Part shown: positions 24,677 to 33,947 of the stretch, piece after piece
How the letters are laid out: every line of letters starts with the position of its first letter
Numbering within the stretch: position 1 is the stretch's first letter
Source of the DNA: Bacillota bacterium
GTDB taxonomy: Bacteria; Bacillota; SHA-98; UBA4971
Length of the DNA: 44,960 bases
Direction: 5' to 3'
NCBI GenBank assembly: GCA_012841305.1
Contig: DUVA01000141.1
Span: 1 to 44,960 of the forward strand
Translations under genes and position numbers: made by a program
The notes under the pieces: generated by a model
Told to the model about the DNA's origin: nothing
Database searches by the model: none
The model's input: only the letters and a program-made list of their open reading frames with translations

Positions 24677-26600
24677 TTTCTTCCCCTTTCGAGGCTCCTG
24701 ATTTCGCCCTGTTATTCTTGCCTTGCTCCTTAACCCATCCACGGGATATCCGAGGCTGTCTTTCTTTCTGCTGAGGTTCGAGAAAAGAAGGGCGAATCTC
24801 TGATTTCCACAGAGGATATCGGAAAAGTGCGTCCCCGCTGGAACGCGTATATGGGGCCACAGGCGACATGTACGGTACACCGAATGATTTGAGGTTCACA
24901 TATGTTACAAGTTGAATGAACACGCCTATGGCAACACCGTAGAAGCCCAGAGCTGCTGCAAGCAGTATGTACACAAAGCGATAGAGACGAATCGCGAAGG
25001 CCATGTTGAAATTGGGGACTGCAAACGCCCCTAAAGCCGTAATGGCTACGATAACCACCAGTATAGGGCTGACTATTGACGCTGCGACAGCTGCCTGTCC
25101 CAGGATAAGCGCGCCTACTATTCCAAGGGTGGGCCCGATCACGCCAGGGATTCTAATCCCTGCTTCGCGTATTAGTTCGATAGCGATCTCCATTATCAGC
25201 ACTTCAGTAACAGTGGGGAAAGGTACTTTTTCTCGACTGGCAGCGATGGCTAAAAGGAGATCCGTCGGGATCATTTCCGGATGGAAGTTGGTCAGCGCAA
25301 GGTATATGGCAGGCAAGAATATCGCCAATATGAGTGCGAGTATCCTGACTACCCGAAGAAATGCCCCAAAAGGCCATCTGAGGAAGTAGTCTTCCGCTGA
25401 CTGCAGGAGTGACCAGAAGGTCGCGGGGAGCACCAGCCCAAACGGACTGCCGTCCAACATGATCCCAACGTACCCTTCTGCGAGAAATGCTGCCATTCTG
25501 TCCGGCCGTTCTGTGGAAAGGGTTTGCGGGGCCAGGACGTAAGGCTTTTCCTCTATGAATTGCTCAAGAATTCCTGTGTCCTGTATATGGTCTGACTTCG
25601 TCTCTGATATTCTTCTTCTGACTTCATCTACCAGCTGTGGATTGGTTAGGCCTTCTATGTAGAGGATGGCGCAGTCCGTCTTTGACAGGGTGCCTACTTT
25701 CAACATTTCGGTGATGAGATCAGGTGTTCGCATTCTCCTTCTAATCAGTGCCAAGTTGCTTCGGAGAGTCTCATTGAAAGCTTCTTGAGGGCCTCGGACT
25801 ACCATTTCAGCAGAAGGCTTGTCTATGCCCCTGTGCTCCCAGGCTCGGGTCTCTACGGAGAGAGCGATGTCGCTTCCATCGATAAGCAGGCATGTAGTGC
25901 CTGAAAGAATACCTTCGATTACTGCTCGAAGGTTGTTGCTCTCCGTGACCTGATTGCCAGGAAGTAACCTTCGTTTGACCAGTTCCAGGCGACTGTCTGC
26001 TTCTCCGTCATCGTCCAAATTGGCGATAAGCATAAGGGGCTGAAGAATAGAGAAGTTGATTGCATCCCTGCCCGCCAATCCTTCCATAAATATGATTGCC
26101 GCTGCTGTCTTTGGCTCAGTGGGTATGTCAAACTCCCTTACCACCACATCTGCGTTAGTGCCATGGTGAAGAAGCCTTTTTACGATCTCCAGGTTCTCAT
26201 CGAGGCTTTCCGTAAGCGGTTTCACTTCGTCTCCGCCTGCCTTGCCGGCAAAAGGAGAAACCTCAGATGATGTCTCGGAGGCAAAAATATCAGGAGAAAT
26301 CTCAGACGTGTCTCGAGTGAGACCGGCAGGCAAAGAGCCGCCGAAACCGAATCCTGACCTTGGTTTGACGCCTTCAAGTCGTTTTGGCTGCACCCTACTT
26401 GGGCGGGACCGAGCCTTACGTCTGTCTTTGATGCGCTGCCCGGCAGATCTTGCGTCCTGCCCGAATTCTGACAGCTCCTTCTCGGCGACGGCAGAATCCA
26501 GTTGGACACCGGTGTTATGCCGGGCTTCGGTTTTGTCTTCCGGAGGGTCAAATGACAGAAGCGAAATGAACTTCTGAAGCAACATGTCAATTAATCCCAC
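24666..26600 (-). CDS. Spore germinant receptor subunit A, GerA family, with long N-terminal linker
   Basis: A subunit of the Ger nutrient receptor. 644 residues from GTG 26600, which has GGAGG seven bases upstream; ATG 26627 and TTG 26633 are in frame but lack an SD. After about 20 residues comes a hydrophilic, low-complexity segment to about 135 (many Arg, Ser, Gly, Glu), longer than in typical GerA proteins of about 480-550 residues. The GerA N-terminal domain follows (about 135-400), then the membrane domain (about 405-575) with ILALILAIFLPAIYLAL and GVIGPTLGIVGALILGQAAV. Divergent from rpsB. Confidence 0.93.
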   Translation of the reverse strand: MGLIDMLLQKFISLLSFDPPEDKTEARHNTGVQLDSAVAEKELSEFGQDARSAGQRIKDRRKARSRPSRVQPKRLEGVKPRSGFGFGGSLPAGLTRDTSEISPDIFASETSSEVSPFAGKAGGDEVKPLTESLDENLEIVKRLLHHGTNADVVVREFDIPTEPKTAAAIIFMEGLAGRDAINFSILQPLMLIANLDDDGEADSRLELVKRRLLPGNQVTESNNLRAVIEGILSGTTCLLIDGSDIALSVETRAWEHRGIDKPSAEMVVRGPQEAFNETLRSNLALIRRRMRTPDLITEMLKVGTLSKTDCAILYIEGLTNPQLVDEVRRRISETKSDHIQDTGILEQFIEEKPYVLAPQTLSTERPDRMAAFLAEGYVGIMLDGSPFGLVLPATFWSLLQSAEDYFLRWPFGAFLRVVRILALILAIFLPAIYLALTNFHPEMIPTDLLLAIAASREKVPFPTVTEVLIMEIAIELIREAGIRIPGVIGPTLGIVGALILGQAAVAASIVSPILVVIVAITALGAFAVPNFNMAFAIRLYRFVYILLAAALGFYGVAIGVFIQLVTYVNLKSFGVPYMSPVAPYTRSSGDALFRYPLWKSEIRPSFLEPQQKERQPRISRGWVKEQGKNNRAKSGASKGEENGK

Positions 26601-26651
26601 ATAGGAACCTCCACTCTTGCTACTCATTGGCAACCACGGAGCTGCTCAATT

Positions 26652-26681
26652 TAGGTATTCCCTTGCGATGCTCAAGTATTC
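26652..26681 (-). promoter_or_regulatory. Candidate sigma-G-like promoter for the ger operon
   Basis: On the reverse strand GAATA (26681-26677) and AATACCTA (26659-26652), separated by 17 bases, partly resemble the sigma-G elements gHATR and CATxHTA. The -35-like part matches; the -10-like part is imperfect. Expected biologically, because ger operons are forespore-expressed, but the sequence match alone is modest. Confidence 0.3.
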
Positions 26682-26734
26682 TCATATAGCACATGATGAG
26701 CGAGTCATTGACATAAGTTCTTGGCGCAAGTTCG

Positions 26735-26763
26735 TTGATATGGCTATTGTAGTGTGGTATACT
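26735..26763 (+). promoter_or_regulatory. Strong sigma-A promoter for rpsB operon
   Basis: TTGATA (26735-26740) and TATACT (26758-26763) are separated by exactly 17 bp, close to the housekeeping consensus. Transcription would begin near 26770, giving a leader of about 110 nt before the rpsB ATG. Confidence 0.8.
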
Positions 26764-26878
26764 ACGCATTGGCGTTATCACGCACGCTTTTGGACCTTGG
26801 TATCGGTGCCCTTGATACGGGTCATACCAGGGAATGAGGGAAGCGGAGGAAAAAACCGAACAGGGAGGAGGTGAGATT

Positions 26879-27730
26879 ATGGCAGTAGTCACTATGAAGC
26901 AACTACTTGAGGCCGGCGTCCATTTTGGGCATCAGACCAGGCGTTGGAATCCTAAGATGAAGCCGTATATCTTCACCGAGCGCAACGGAATATACATTAT
27001 CGATCTACAGAAGACTGTGAGGATGATGGAGGACGCATATGCATTCGTGAAGGATGTAATAGCGGACGGAGGTACTATCCTATTTGTTGGTACAAAGAAG
27101 CAGGCTCAGAGCACCATCAGAGAGGAAGCCGAACGGTGTGGCATGTTCTACGTTAACGTGCGGTGGCTGGGCGGAATGCTTACCAACTTTCAAACCATAA
27201 GAAAACGCGTCCGGCGTTTCCAAGAAATTGAGCGAATGGAAACCGATGGTTCCTTTGGGGTGTTACCGAAGAAGGAAGTCCTTCAACTTATGAAGGAGAA
27301 ACAGAAGCTTGAGAAGTTCTTAGGTGGCGTCCGTGATATGGCGAAATTACCTGATGCGGTCTTCGTAGTGGATCCACGTAAGGAGCGAATAGCAGTGCAA
27401 GAAGCGAGAAAGCTCAATATCCCAATAATTTCTATAGTAGACACAAACTGCGATCCAGACGAAATTGACTATGTCATTCCCGGTAATGACGACGCTATCC
27501 GTGCCATCAAATTGATATGTGGCAGGATATCAGATGCGGTCATCGAAGGCCTAGAAGGCTTGGATGCAGGGCCCATAGAAGCCGGTTCTCCAGTCGGAGA
27601 AATCAGAGAGGACGAGATTGTCAGTGAGATCGAAGACAGCGTAACTGACGTTCTGGAGATGCCTCTTGATAACGATGTAGTTGAGATAGTCGAGACGGAT
27701 AGCCTTAGTGACGGCGGTGACGACCGATAG
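26879..27730 (+). CDS. rpsB: Ribosomal protein uS2
   Basis: Small-subunit ribosomal protein. 283 residues from ATG 26879, with GGAGGAGGTGA seven bases upstream; the frame is open to 26834 but without an SD. Diagnostic stretches are [32 protein letters not shown] and [13 protein letters not shown]. The last 50 residues form an acidic tail ([15 protein letters not shown] onward) beyond the conserved core, as in some other Bacillota. First gene of rpsB-tsf-pyrH-frr. Confidence 0.97.
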   Translation: MAVVTMKQLLEAGVHFGHQTRRWNPKMKPYIFTERNGIYIIDLQKTVRMMEDAYAFVKDVIADGGTILFVGTKKQAQSTIREEAERCGMFYVNVRWLGGMLTNFQTIRKRVRRFQEIERMETDGSFGVLPKKEVLQLMKEKQKLEKFLGGVRDMAKLPDAVFVVDPRKERIAVQEARKLNIPIISIVDTNCDPDEIDYVIPGNDDAIRAIKLICGRISDAVIEGLEGLDAGPIEAGSPVGEIREDEIVSEIEDSVTDVLEMPLDNDVVEIVETDSLSDGGDDR

Positions 27731-27752
27731 TCTATATGAGGAGGTAGGACTT

Positions 27753-28385
27753 GTGGCTATTAGGGCCGAACATGTTAAGGAACTACGGGAAAGAACCGGC
27801 GCCGGTATGATGGACTGCAAGAAAGCGCTTGCTGAGACCGGCGGCGATATGGAAAAGGCCGTGGCCTATCTCCGTGAGAAGGGCCTGGCGAAAATGGTGA
27901 GGAGAGCCGGCAGGGTAGCTGCAGAAGGGATCATCGAATCTTACATCCACCACGGGAGCAAGATCGGAGTTCTGGTTGAAGTCAACTGTGAAACTGACTT
28001 TGTGGCCCGGACAGATGATTTCCAGGCGCTTGCCAAAGAAATCGCTCTTCAGATTGCAGCCACCAGGCCTCTTTTCGTATCACGAGAAGATGTCCCCGAG
28101 TCGGTGCTGGAGAACGAGAAAGGAATCCTGAAGGCTCAGGCGCTGAATGAAGGTAAGCCTGAGAAGATTGCAGAGAAGATCGTGGAAGGACGAATTGAGA
28201 AGTTCTACAAAGAAGTGTGTCTTTTGGAACAACCCTATATTCGTGATTCTGAGAGAACTGTGCAAGATCTGGTCATGGAAGTCTCAGCTAAGACCGGCGA
28301 GAAGATGGAGATTAGCCGGTTTACCAGATATGAAATCGGGGAAGGCGTAGATAAGGCTGAAAAGCAGGAGTGCGCTCTTAGCTAG
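27753..28385 (+). CDS. tsf: Elongation factor Ts
   Basis: Nucleotide exchange factor for EF-Tu. 210 residues from GTG 27753, with GAGGAGGT seven bases upstream; the frame extends back into rpsB (27708) but without support. The N-terminal UBA-like helix region ([19 protein letters not shown]) is followed by the core with CETDFVAR. The protein is the short form, with one core subdomain, typical of Thermus and many Clostridia rather than the approximately 280-residue E. coli type. Confidence 0.96.
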   Translation: MAIRAEHVKELRERTGAGMMDCKKALAETGGDMEKAVAYLREKGLAKMVRRAGRVAAEGIIESYIHHGSKIGVLVEVNCETDFVARTDDFQALAKEIALQIAATRPLFVSREDVPESVLENEKGILKAQALNEGKPEKIAEKIVEGRIEKFYKEVCLLEQPYIRDSERTVQDLVMEVSAKTGEKMEISRFTRYEIGEGVDKAEKQECALS

Positions 28386-29150
<765 letters not shown>

Positions 29151-29151
29151 T

Positions 29152-29709
29152 ATGCCGGACGACGATTATAACAAGACTGAAGGAAAAATGAAGGATGTTG
29201 TGGAGGCAACTCGGAAGGAGTTTGCATCAATCAGGACAGGCAGAGCGAATCCTGCCTTGCTGGACAGGGTCAATGTAGAGGCTTACGGTGATGTTTACCC
29301 CATAAATCAAGTGGCCAGCGTTTCTGTGCCTGAACCTCGTCTTCTCGTAATTCAACCGTGGGACCGCAAACTTGTCCCTGACATCGAGCGCGCTATTCTC
29401 AAGTCAGACCTGGCTCTGACGCCTATGAGCGACGGATCAATTATTAGAATACCCATTCCTACACTTACTGAAGACAGGCGCCGCGAGTTGGTGAAGGTAG
29501 CCAGGAAGGTTGCTGAAGAGATGCGCATTCGCGTACGGAATATCAGGCGCGAGGCCATTGATATCCTACGCGAAAAAGAGAAGAACAAAGAAATTACCGA
29601 GGATGACTTGAGGCGGGGACAGGACGATGTTCAAAAGCTGACTGACGCATTTATTGCTGAGATTGACAGTCTGCTCGAAACTAAAGAAGCTGAAATTATG
29701 GAATTTTGA
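29152..29709 (+). CDS. frr: Ribosome recycling factor
   Basis: Releases ribosomes from mRNA after termination together with EF-G. 185 residues, with the conserved FASIRTGRANPALLDRV, QPWDRK and DGSIIRIPIPTLTEDRRREL; the fold is a three-helix bundle plus a beta/alpha/beta domain. GGGGGGAG precedes ATG 29152. Normal length. Confidence 0.97.
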   Translation: MPDDDYNKTEGKMKDVVEATRKEFASIRTGRANPALLDRVNVEAYGDVYPINQVASVSVPEPRLLVIQPWDRKLVPDIERAILKSDLALTPMSDGSIIRIPIPTLTEDRRRELVKVARKVAEEMRIRVRNIRREAIDILREKEKNKEITEDDLRRGQDDVQKLTDAFIAEIDSLLETKEAEIMEF

Positions 29710-29730
29710 GTTTGAGAGGGGGTGGCCGGG

Positions 29731-29904
29731 TTGCCACATTTTATCACTGATGAGTGCACGAAGTGCGGAACATGCGCTGATGTGTGTCCCTTTGAAGCAA
29801 TCAGCGAAGGAGACGACAAGTATGTGATAGACCCTGACATCTGCACTGATTGCGGAATGTGCGCGGAGGAGTGTCCGGAGGACGCAATAATAGAGGAAGA
29901 ATAA
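29731..29904 (+). CDS. 2[4Fe-4S] ferredoxin
   Basis: Small clostridial-type ferredoxin of 57 residues (start TTG 29731 with GAGAGGGGG upstream; GTG 29722 is in frame but overlaps the SD). Two CxxCxxCxxxCP clusters are present, CTKCGTCADVCP and CTDCGMCAEECP, with an acidic tail. It would carry low-potential electrons in anaerobic metabolism. Unusually, it lies between frr and uppS, which are normally adjacent; a terminator follows it, so it may be read as the last gene of the rpsB operon. Confidence 0.95.
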   Translation: MPHFITDECTKCGTCADVCPFEAISEGDDKYVIDPDICTDCGMCAEECPEDAIIEEE

Positions 29905-29926
29905 TTCGCATAATCCTGATTTTCAA

Positions 29927-29944
29927 GGGGAGGTTTACCTCCCC
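29927..29944 (+). terminator. Candidate intrinsic terminator after ferredoxin gene
   Basis: GGGGAGG/CCTCCCC forms a perfect 7-bp stem with a TTTA loop. The downstream tract TAAAGATTTTATAT is T-rich but interrupted, so termination may be incomplete and read-through into uppS is possible. Confidence 0.6.
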
Positions 29945-30011
29945 TAAAGATTTTATATAGGTTATATTTGCGTGACATATTAATTGAACTGAGGAGGTTA
30001 GAGACAGAAAG

Positions 30012-30833
30012 GTGCTTAGGCAAGTTTTCTCCCGCTTGTTTTCGGGCGCAGGACGGTATGCAGAACGACCCGCAGGACGACGCGTTGACAATACTGTAAA
30101 AGACACAGATTCGCTAAAGGCGGAAGTCGGCCGGGGTAAGCTCCCTTTGCATGTAGCCATAATCATGGACGGTAACGGACGGTGGGCCCAGCGCCAACGG
30201 CTTCCGCGGCTGTCAGGCCATGCAGCAGGCGGCAAAAAAGCGGAAGAGATTGTTAAGTTCGCCCAAGACATAGGGATAAAACATATGACGCTCTACGTGT
30301 TTTCCACTGAAAACTGGAGAAGGCCTAAAGATGAAGTTAAAGGTCTTATGAGCCTTCTTGTGGATATGTTCGAGAGGAGACTTGAGGACCTGGTTGATTA
30401 TGGGGCCAGGATTAGAGTCATCGGACGTAAGGACAGGTTGCCGCAGCATGTGCTTCGTGCGATAATCAAGGTTGAAGAGAGAACTCAGGCAAATGCCAAA
30501 ATATTTGTAAATCTTGCCATAGACTACGGCGGCCGTGACGAGATAAGTAGGGCTGCACAAGAACTGGCAAAGAAGGCGGTTCTGGGTGAAATTCTTCCTG
30601 AGGCTATTCGGGAGGAACATGTAAGTTCTCATCTTGACACTGCCGGTGTTCCTGATCCTGATCTAGTAATCCGCACCGGGGGGGAGATGAGGATATCAAA
30701 CTTTCTCATCTGGCAGTCCGCCTACGCTGAACTGGTAGTTTCTCCTGTGCTCTGGCCGGATTTCTCCGGACGGGATCTTCTTTTGGCAATATCAGAGTAT
30801 CAGCGCAGGGATCGAAGATTCGGGAGCGTGTAG
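30012..30833 (+). CDS. uppS: Undecaprenyl diphosphate synthase (isoprenyl transferase)
   Basis: cis-Prenyltransferase that makes the lipid carrier precursor for peptidoglycan. 273 residues; the catalytic Asp53 lies in IIMDGNGRWAQRQ, followed by SGHAAG, YVFSTENWRRP and the C-terminal DPDLVIRTGGEMRISNFLIWQSAYAE-like motif that is diagnostic. The first 40 residues before the catalytic core are longer than usual and basic. Start GTG 30012; GGAGG lies 14 bases upstream and AAAGG is closer, so the start is less certain than the gene. Confidence 0.95.
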   Translation: MLRQVFSRLFSGAGRYAERPAGRRVDNTVKDTDSLKAEVGRGKLPLHVAIIMDGNGRWAQRQRLPRLSGHAAGGKKAEEIVKFAQDIGIKHMTLYVFSTENWRRPKDEVKGLMSLLVDMFERRLEDLVDYGARIRVIGRKDRLPQHVLRAIIKVEERTQANAKIFVNLAIDYGGRDEISRAAQELAKKAVLGEILPEAIREEHVSSHLDTAGVPDPDLVIRTGGEMRISNFLIWQSAYAELVVSPVLWPDFSGRDLLLAISEYQRRDRRFGSV

Positions 30834-30868
30834 AATGCCCGTTATCTCCTTGATAGGAGGGTTCTGAC

Positions 30869-31684
30869 TTGAACCAAAGAGTCTCGAGTGCGCTTATCGC
30901 AATACCCCTTGCACTCCTGGTCATAATCTTAGGTAGAGCCTATCTGGCTGCCACCTTGCTTGTGTTCGGAGTAATGGCTGTAAGAGAGTTCTATGACCTG
31001 GCTCAATTCTCAGGTTACGGTCCTTTGGAACAAGTAGGGATCTTAGGAGTCATAGCTTTCGTGGCTTTCGGTTATCTAGGCATGCAGCAGACTGTAGGCA
31101 TTGTTGTGACCTGCATAGTCATCTTGAGTCTGACATGGCAGACATTAGCCTTCGGAGGTCAGAACTCCATTGCTAATTCCGCCATAACTTTGCTGGGATC
31201 GGTCTACGTCGGTCTGCCTATGGCCGGTGCGCTTATGCTGCGCTACACCGGCGGAGAGCAGGCCGGGTTCGGCTACCTTTTAATGGCTATTCTCACTGTG
31301 TGGGCTACAGACACAGGAGCGTATTACGGCGGCAAGGCCCTGGGTAAGCGTAGGCTCGCGCCCAGAGTAAGCCCAAACAAGACTTGCGAAGGGGCGATCA
31401 TCGGTTTAGCCTGTGGTGTGGCAACAGGCGTTGTTGTAAGGTGGTTAGGCGCTGCCCTAATGTGGTGGCCACATCTTGGTCTCGGCCATAGTCTTGTCCT
31501 TGCTGTCATAACGTCGCTTTCGGGACAGATGGGAGATTTGGCGGAATCGGCGTTCAAGCGAAGTGCAGAGGTCAAAGACTCAGGCGTCTTCATGCCAGGC
31601 CATGGCGGGGTCTTGGACAGACTTGACAGCTTGCTTCTTGCCATTCCTTTAGTGTACTATTATGTACGACTTTTTCTATCGTGA
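30869..31684 (+). CDS. cdsA: Phosphatidate cytidylyltransferase
   Basis: Membrane enzyme that makes CDP-diacylglycerol, the precursor of phosphatidylglycerol and phosphatidylethanolamine. 271 residues with about eight transmembrane helices and the family signature SAFKRSAEVKDSG...PGHGGVLDRLDS at about 227-255, including the metal-binding aspartates. TTG 30869 with GGAGGG upstream. Standard position after uppS. Confidence 0.96.
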   Translation: MNQRVSSALIAIPLALLVIILGRAYLAATLLVFGVMAVREFYDLAQFSGYGPLEQVGILGVIAFVAFGYLGMQQTVGIVVTCIVILSLTWQTLAFGGQNSIANSAITLLGSVYVGLPMAGALMLRYTGGEQAGFGYLLMAILTVWATDTGAYYGGKALGKRRLAPRVSPNKTCEGAIIGLACGVATGVVVRWLGAALMWWPHLGLGHSLVLAVITSLSGQMGDLAESAFKRSAEVKDSGVFMPGHGGVLDRLDSLLLAIPLVYYYVRLFLS

Positions 31685-31721
31685 CTAAGTTGCGCTCTTG
31701 CGCTTCTCTGAGGTAGACGCC

Positions 31722-32768
31722 ATGCAAAAAGTATCCGAGGGTTGGAGATATTTTCTCATATGGAGTGCTGTGCTGGCCACATGCTATCTTGTGGCCAGAT
31801 ACGTGTTGTCTCTTTTTACCCCTTTCATAGCTGCCTTTCTCTTAGCAGCCATTATTGATCCGGTTGTGGAACTACTGACAAGGCGCTATCGTTTTAGGAG
31901 AGGGGTATGTACGTCTGTCTGCCTCATGCTTGTATTCGTCTTGTTGTCAGTTGTTATTGCCTTGGTTGTTGTCAGAATCATCGCTGAAGTGCAGGACCTA
32001 TATCGCGCGTTGCCGCTCTATAACATGAATCTTGAAGAAATCCTTGGTAAGGTTGTTTTGCAGATAAGAAACGTAGCTGAGGACCTGCCGGATTCTGTGA
32101 TAGAGGCGGTGAGAAGAATGCAGTCCAGACTATACGCAGGCGTTGAGGGACTTCTTTTGGGTGTAACCGGTGTTATCATGAGTCTCCCGCGACTCAGTAT
32201 TAATGTCATTATCAGCTTCTTTGCTGCATTCTTCATAAGCCGTGACAAAAAAGAGCTTTCAGGGTACGTAGCGAATCTCGCGCCTGTAAAATGGCGTGAG
32301 AGGGCGACGAAGGCAAGAGCAGGGCTAATCTCAGCGTTACTGGGGTTCATTCGGGCTTATCTCATTCTGATTAGCATAACAATTATTGTGAGCATAGTCG
32401 GTTTTACAGTTGCCAACATCAGGTATGCTTGGATACTAGGAATCATTGCAGGTATCTTGGATCTTATTCCGCTGGTCGGACCGGGATTGCTGTATGTGCC
32501 TTTGATTATCTTTTATCTTGTGGTAAGACAGTTTCATCAGGCTATAGTAATCGCGGTTCTAATGGCGATCCAGTTTTTCGTCCGGAAAGGCTTGGAGCCG
32601 AAAGTGCTCGGGAGTAATTTGGGCATTCATCCCCTCTGGGTGCTTGTTTCCATGTACCTTGGGTATAGACTGCTCGGTGCTGTCGGAATGTTCATCGGAC
32701 CGCTCATTGCAGTCATATTGAGAGTAATGGTTACAGTAGGGATATTGCCTTCATGGCCCAAGGAATAG
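31722..32768 (+). CDS. YtvI-like AI-2E/PerM family membrane protein
   Basis: 348-residue polytopic protein of the AI-2E transporter (PerM) superfamily. The pattern of hydrophobic segments (about 10-65, 70-100, 150-180, 210-345) and motifs such as ILDLIPLVGPGLLYVP and GIHPLWVLVSMYLG fit the YtvI group, whose Bacillus member is a sporulation-related membrane protein. Its substrate is unknown. ATG 31722 follows GAGGTAG; the frame opens 24 bases earlier without an SD. Its 3' end comes within 12 bp of the dxr start, so the two are likely coupled. Confidence 0.88.
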   Translation: MQKVSEGWRYFLIWSAVLATCYLVARYVLSLFTPFIAAFLLAAIIDPVVELLTRRYRFRRGVCTSVCLMLVFVLLSVVIALVVVRIIAEVQDLYRALPLYNMNLEEILGKVVLQIRNVAEDLPDSVIEAVRRMQSRLYAGVEGLLLGVTGVIMSLPRLSINVIISFFAAFFISRDKKELSGYVANLAPVKWRERATKARAGLISALLGFIRAYLILISITIIVSIVGFTVANIRYAWILGIIAGILDLIPLVGPGLLYVPLIIFYLVVRQFHQAIVIAVLMAIQFFVRKGLEPKVLGSNLGIHPLWVLVSMYLGYRLLGAVGMFIGPLIAVILRVMVTVGILPSWPKE

Positions 32769-32779
32769 GAGGAGACTTA

Positions 32780-33943
32780 TTGGCTCGATCTGTTGTGGTG
32801 TTAGGCTGCACAGGGTCTATCGGAACGCAAACTCTTGAGGTGGCTAAATGGCACCGAAGTGACATTAAAATAGTGGGGCTTGCAGCCGGCAGGAATATAG
32901 ATATTTTGGAAGACCAGGTGAGAACCTGGCGTCCTCATATTGTAGGAATAGCTCATCCTGATGCAGCTGAGATGTTCAGGGAGAGAGTCCGCGATCTCGA
33001 TGTAGAGATTGTATCCGGAAAGGATGCAGCTTCCGACGTTGCATCTTATGACCATGCAGATCTGGCAGTCTGTGCCATCGTTGGAATAGACGGACTTATT
33101 CCGACGATCCGAGCTATTGAGAGTGGAAAAACCATAGCTCTTGCCACGAAGGAAGCTTTGGTGACAGCAGGGCGAATAGTCATTGATGCAGCGTCTCGCC
33201 ACGGTGTGCCACTTCTGCCTATCGACAGCGAACACTCTGCGATATTCCAGTGCCTCCAAGGGCACGATATACTCAGTGTGAAAAGACTGATTCTTACCGC
33301 GTCAGGCGGCCCTTTTCTCAGGTTCTCGAAAGAAGAAATGGAGACTGTCACACCGATGGAGGCTCTTCGTCATCCAACGTGGTCTATGGGCCGAAAGGTC
33401 ACAATAGACTCTGCAACCTTAATGAACAAAGCGCTTGAACTCATAGAAGCAAGGTGGCTTTTTGGAATGAGTCCTGATAAGATCCGTGCAGTAATCCACA
33501 GGCAGAGTATTGTCCACTCCATGGTGGAGTTTATTGACGGGTCTATATTGGCTCAGCTTGGCTCACAAGACATGAGACTTGCTATTCAGTACGCTCTCTG
33601 TTTTCCAAGACGGGTTAAGGGGTGTTGTGATAAGATTGACCTTACAGAATCGGGAGCCCTCACGTTTGAGGAACCCGATTTGGAGAGGTTCCCCGCTCTT
33701 CGCCTGGGCTACGAGGCTCTGCGAGTTGGAGGCACTCTTCCTTGCGTTCTGAATTCCGCTAATGAAGAGGCGGTAGGCTTGTTCATGTCAGGTCACATTG
33801 GGTTTTGTGATATTGCAAGACTTGTGGAAGACGCTATGTTAAGCCATGAGGTGCTGGAGTGTTCTTCATTGGATCAAGTGCTGGCTGCTGACTCCTGGGC
33901 CAGAGAGCACGTTCTGAGACACGCTGGAATGATAAGGAGATGA
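32780..33943 (+). CDS. dxr: 1-deoxy-D-xylulose 5-phosphate reductoisomerase
   Basis: Second enzyme of the MEP isoprenoid pathway; converts DXP to MEP with NADPH. 387 residues with the NADPH loop GCTGSIG at 9-15, ATKEALVTAG, the metal-binding DSEHSAIFQCL near 149 and ATLMNKALELIEARWLF. Start TTG 32780 has GGAGGAGA upstream; ATG 32753 lies inside the preceding gene and would add nine residues. Together with ispG and uppS, it places isoprenoid and cell-wall lipid synthesis in one run. Confidence 0.96.
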   Translation: MARSVVVLGCTGSIGTQTLEVAKWHRSDIKIVGLAAGRNIDILEDQVRTWRPHIVGIAHPDAAEMFRERVRDLDVEIVSGKDAASDVASYDHADLAVCAIVGIDGLIPTIRAIESGKTIALATKEALVTAGRIVIDAASRHGVPLLPIDSEHSAIFQCLQGHDILSVKRLILTASGGPFLRFSKEEMETVTPMEALRHPTWSMGRKVTIDSATLMNKALELIEARWLFGMSPDKIRAVIHRQSIVHSMVEFIDGSILAQLGSQDMRLAIQYALCFPRRVKGCCDKIDLTESGALTFEEPDLERFPALRLGYEALRVGGTLPCVLNSANEEAVGLFMSGHIGFCDIARLVEDAMLSHEVLECSSLDQVLAADSWAREHVLRHAGMIRR

Positions 33944-33947
33944 TTCT

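Noticed and set aside
24677-24880. 68-residue N-terminal extension of gerB
   Set aside because: It overlaps the end of gerA in another frame, while ATG 24676 has an SD and gives the typical GerB start and length.
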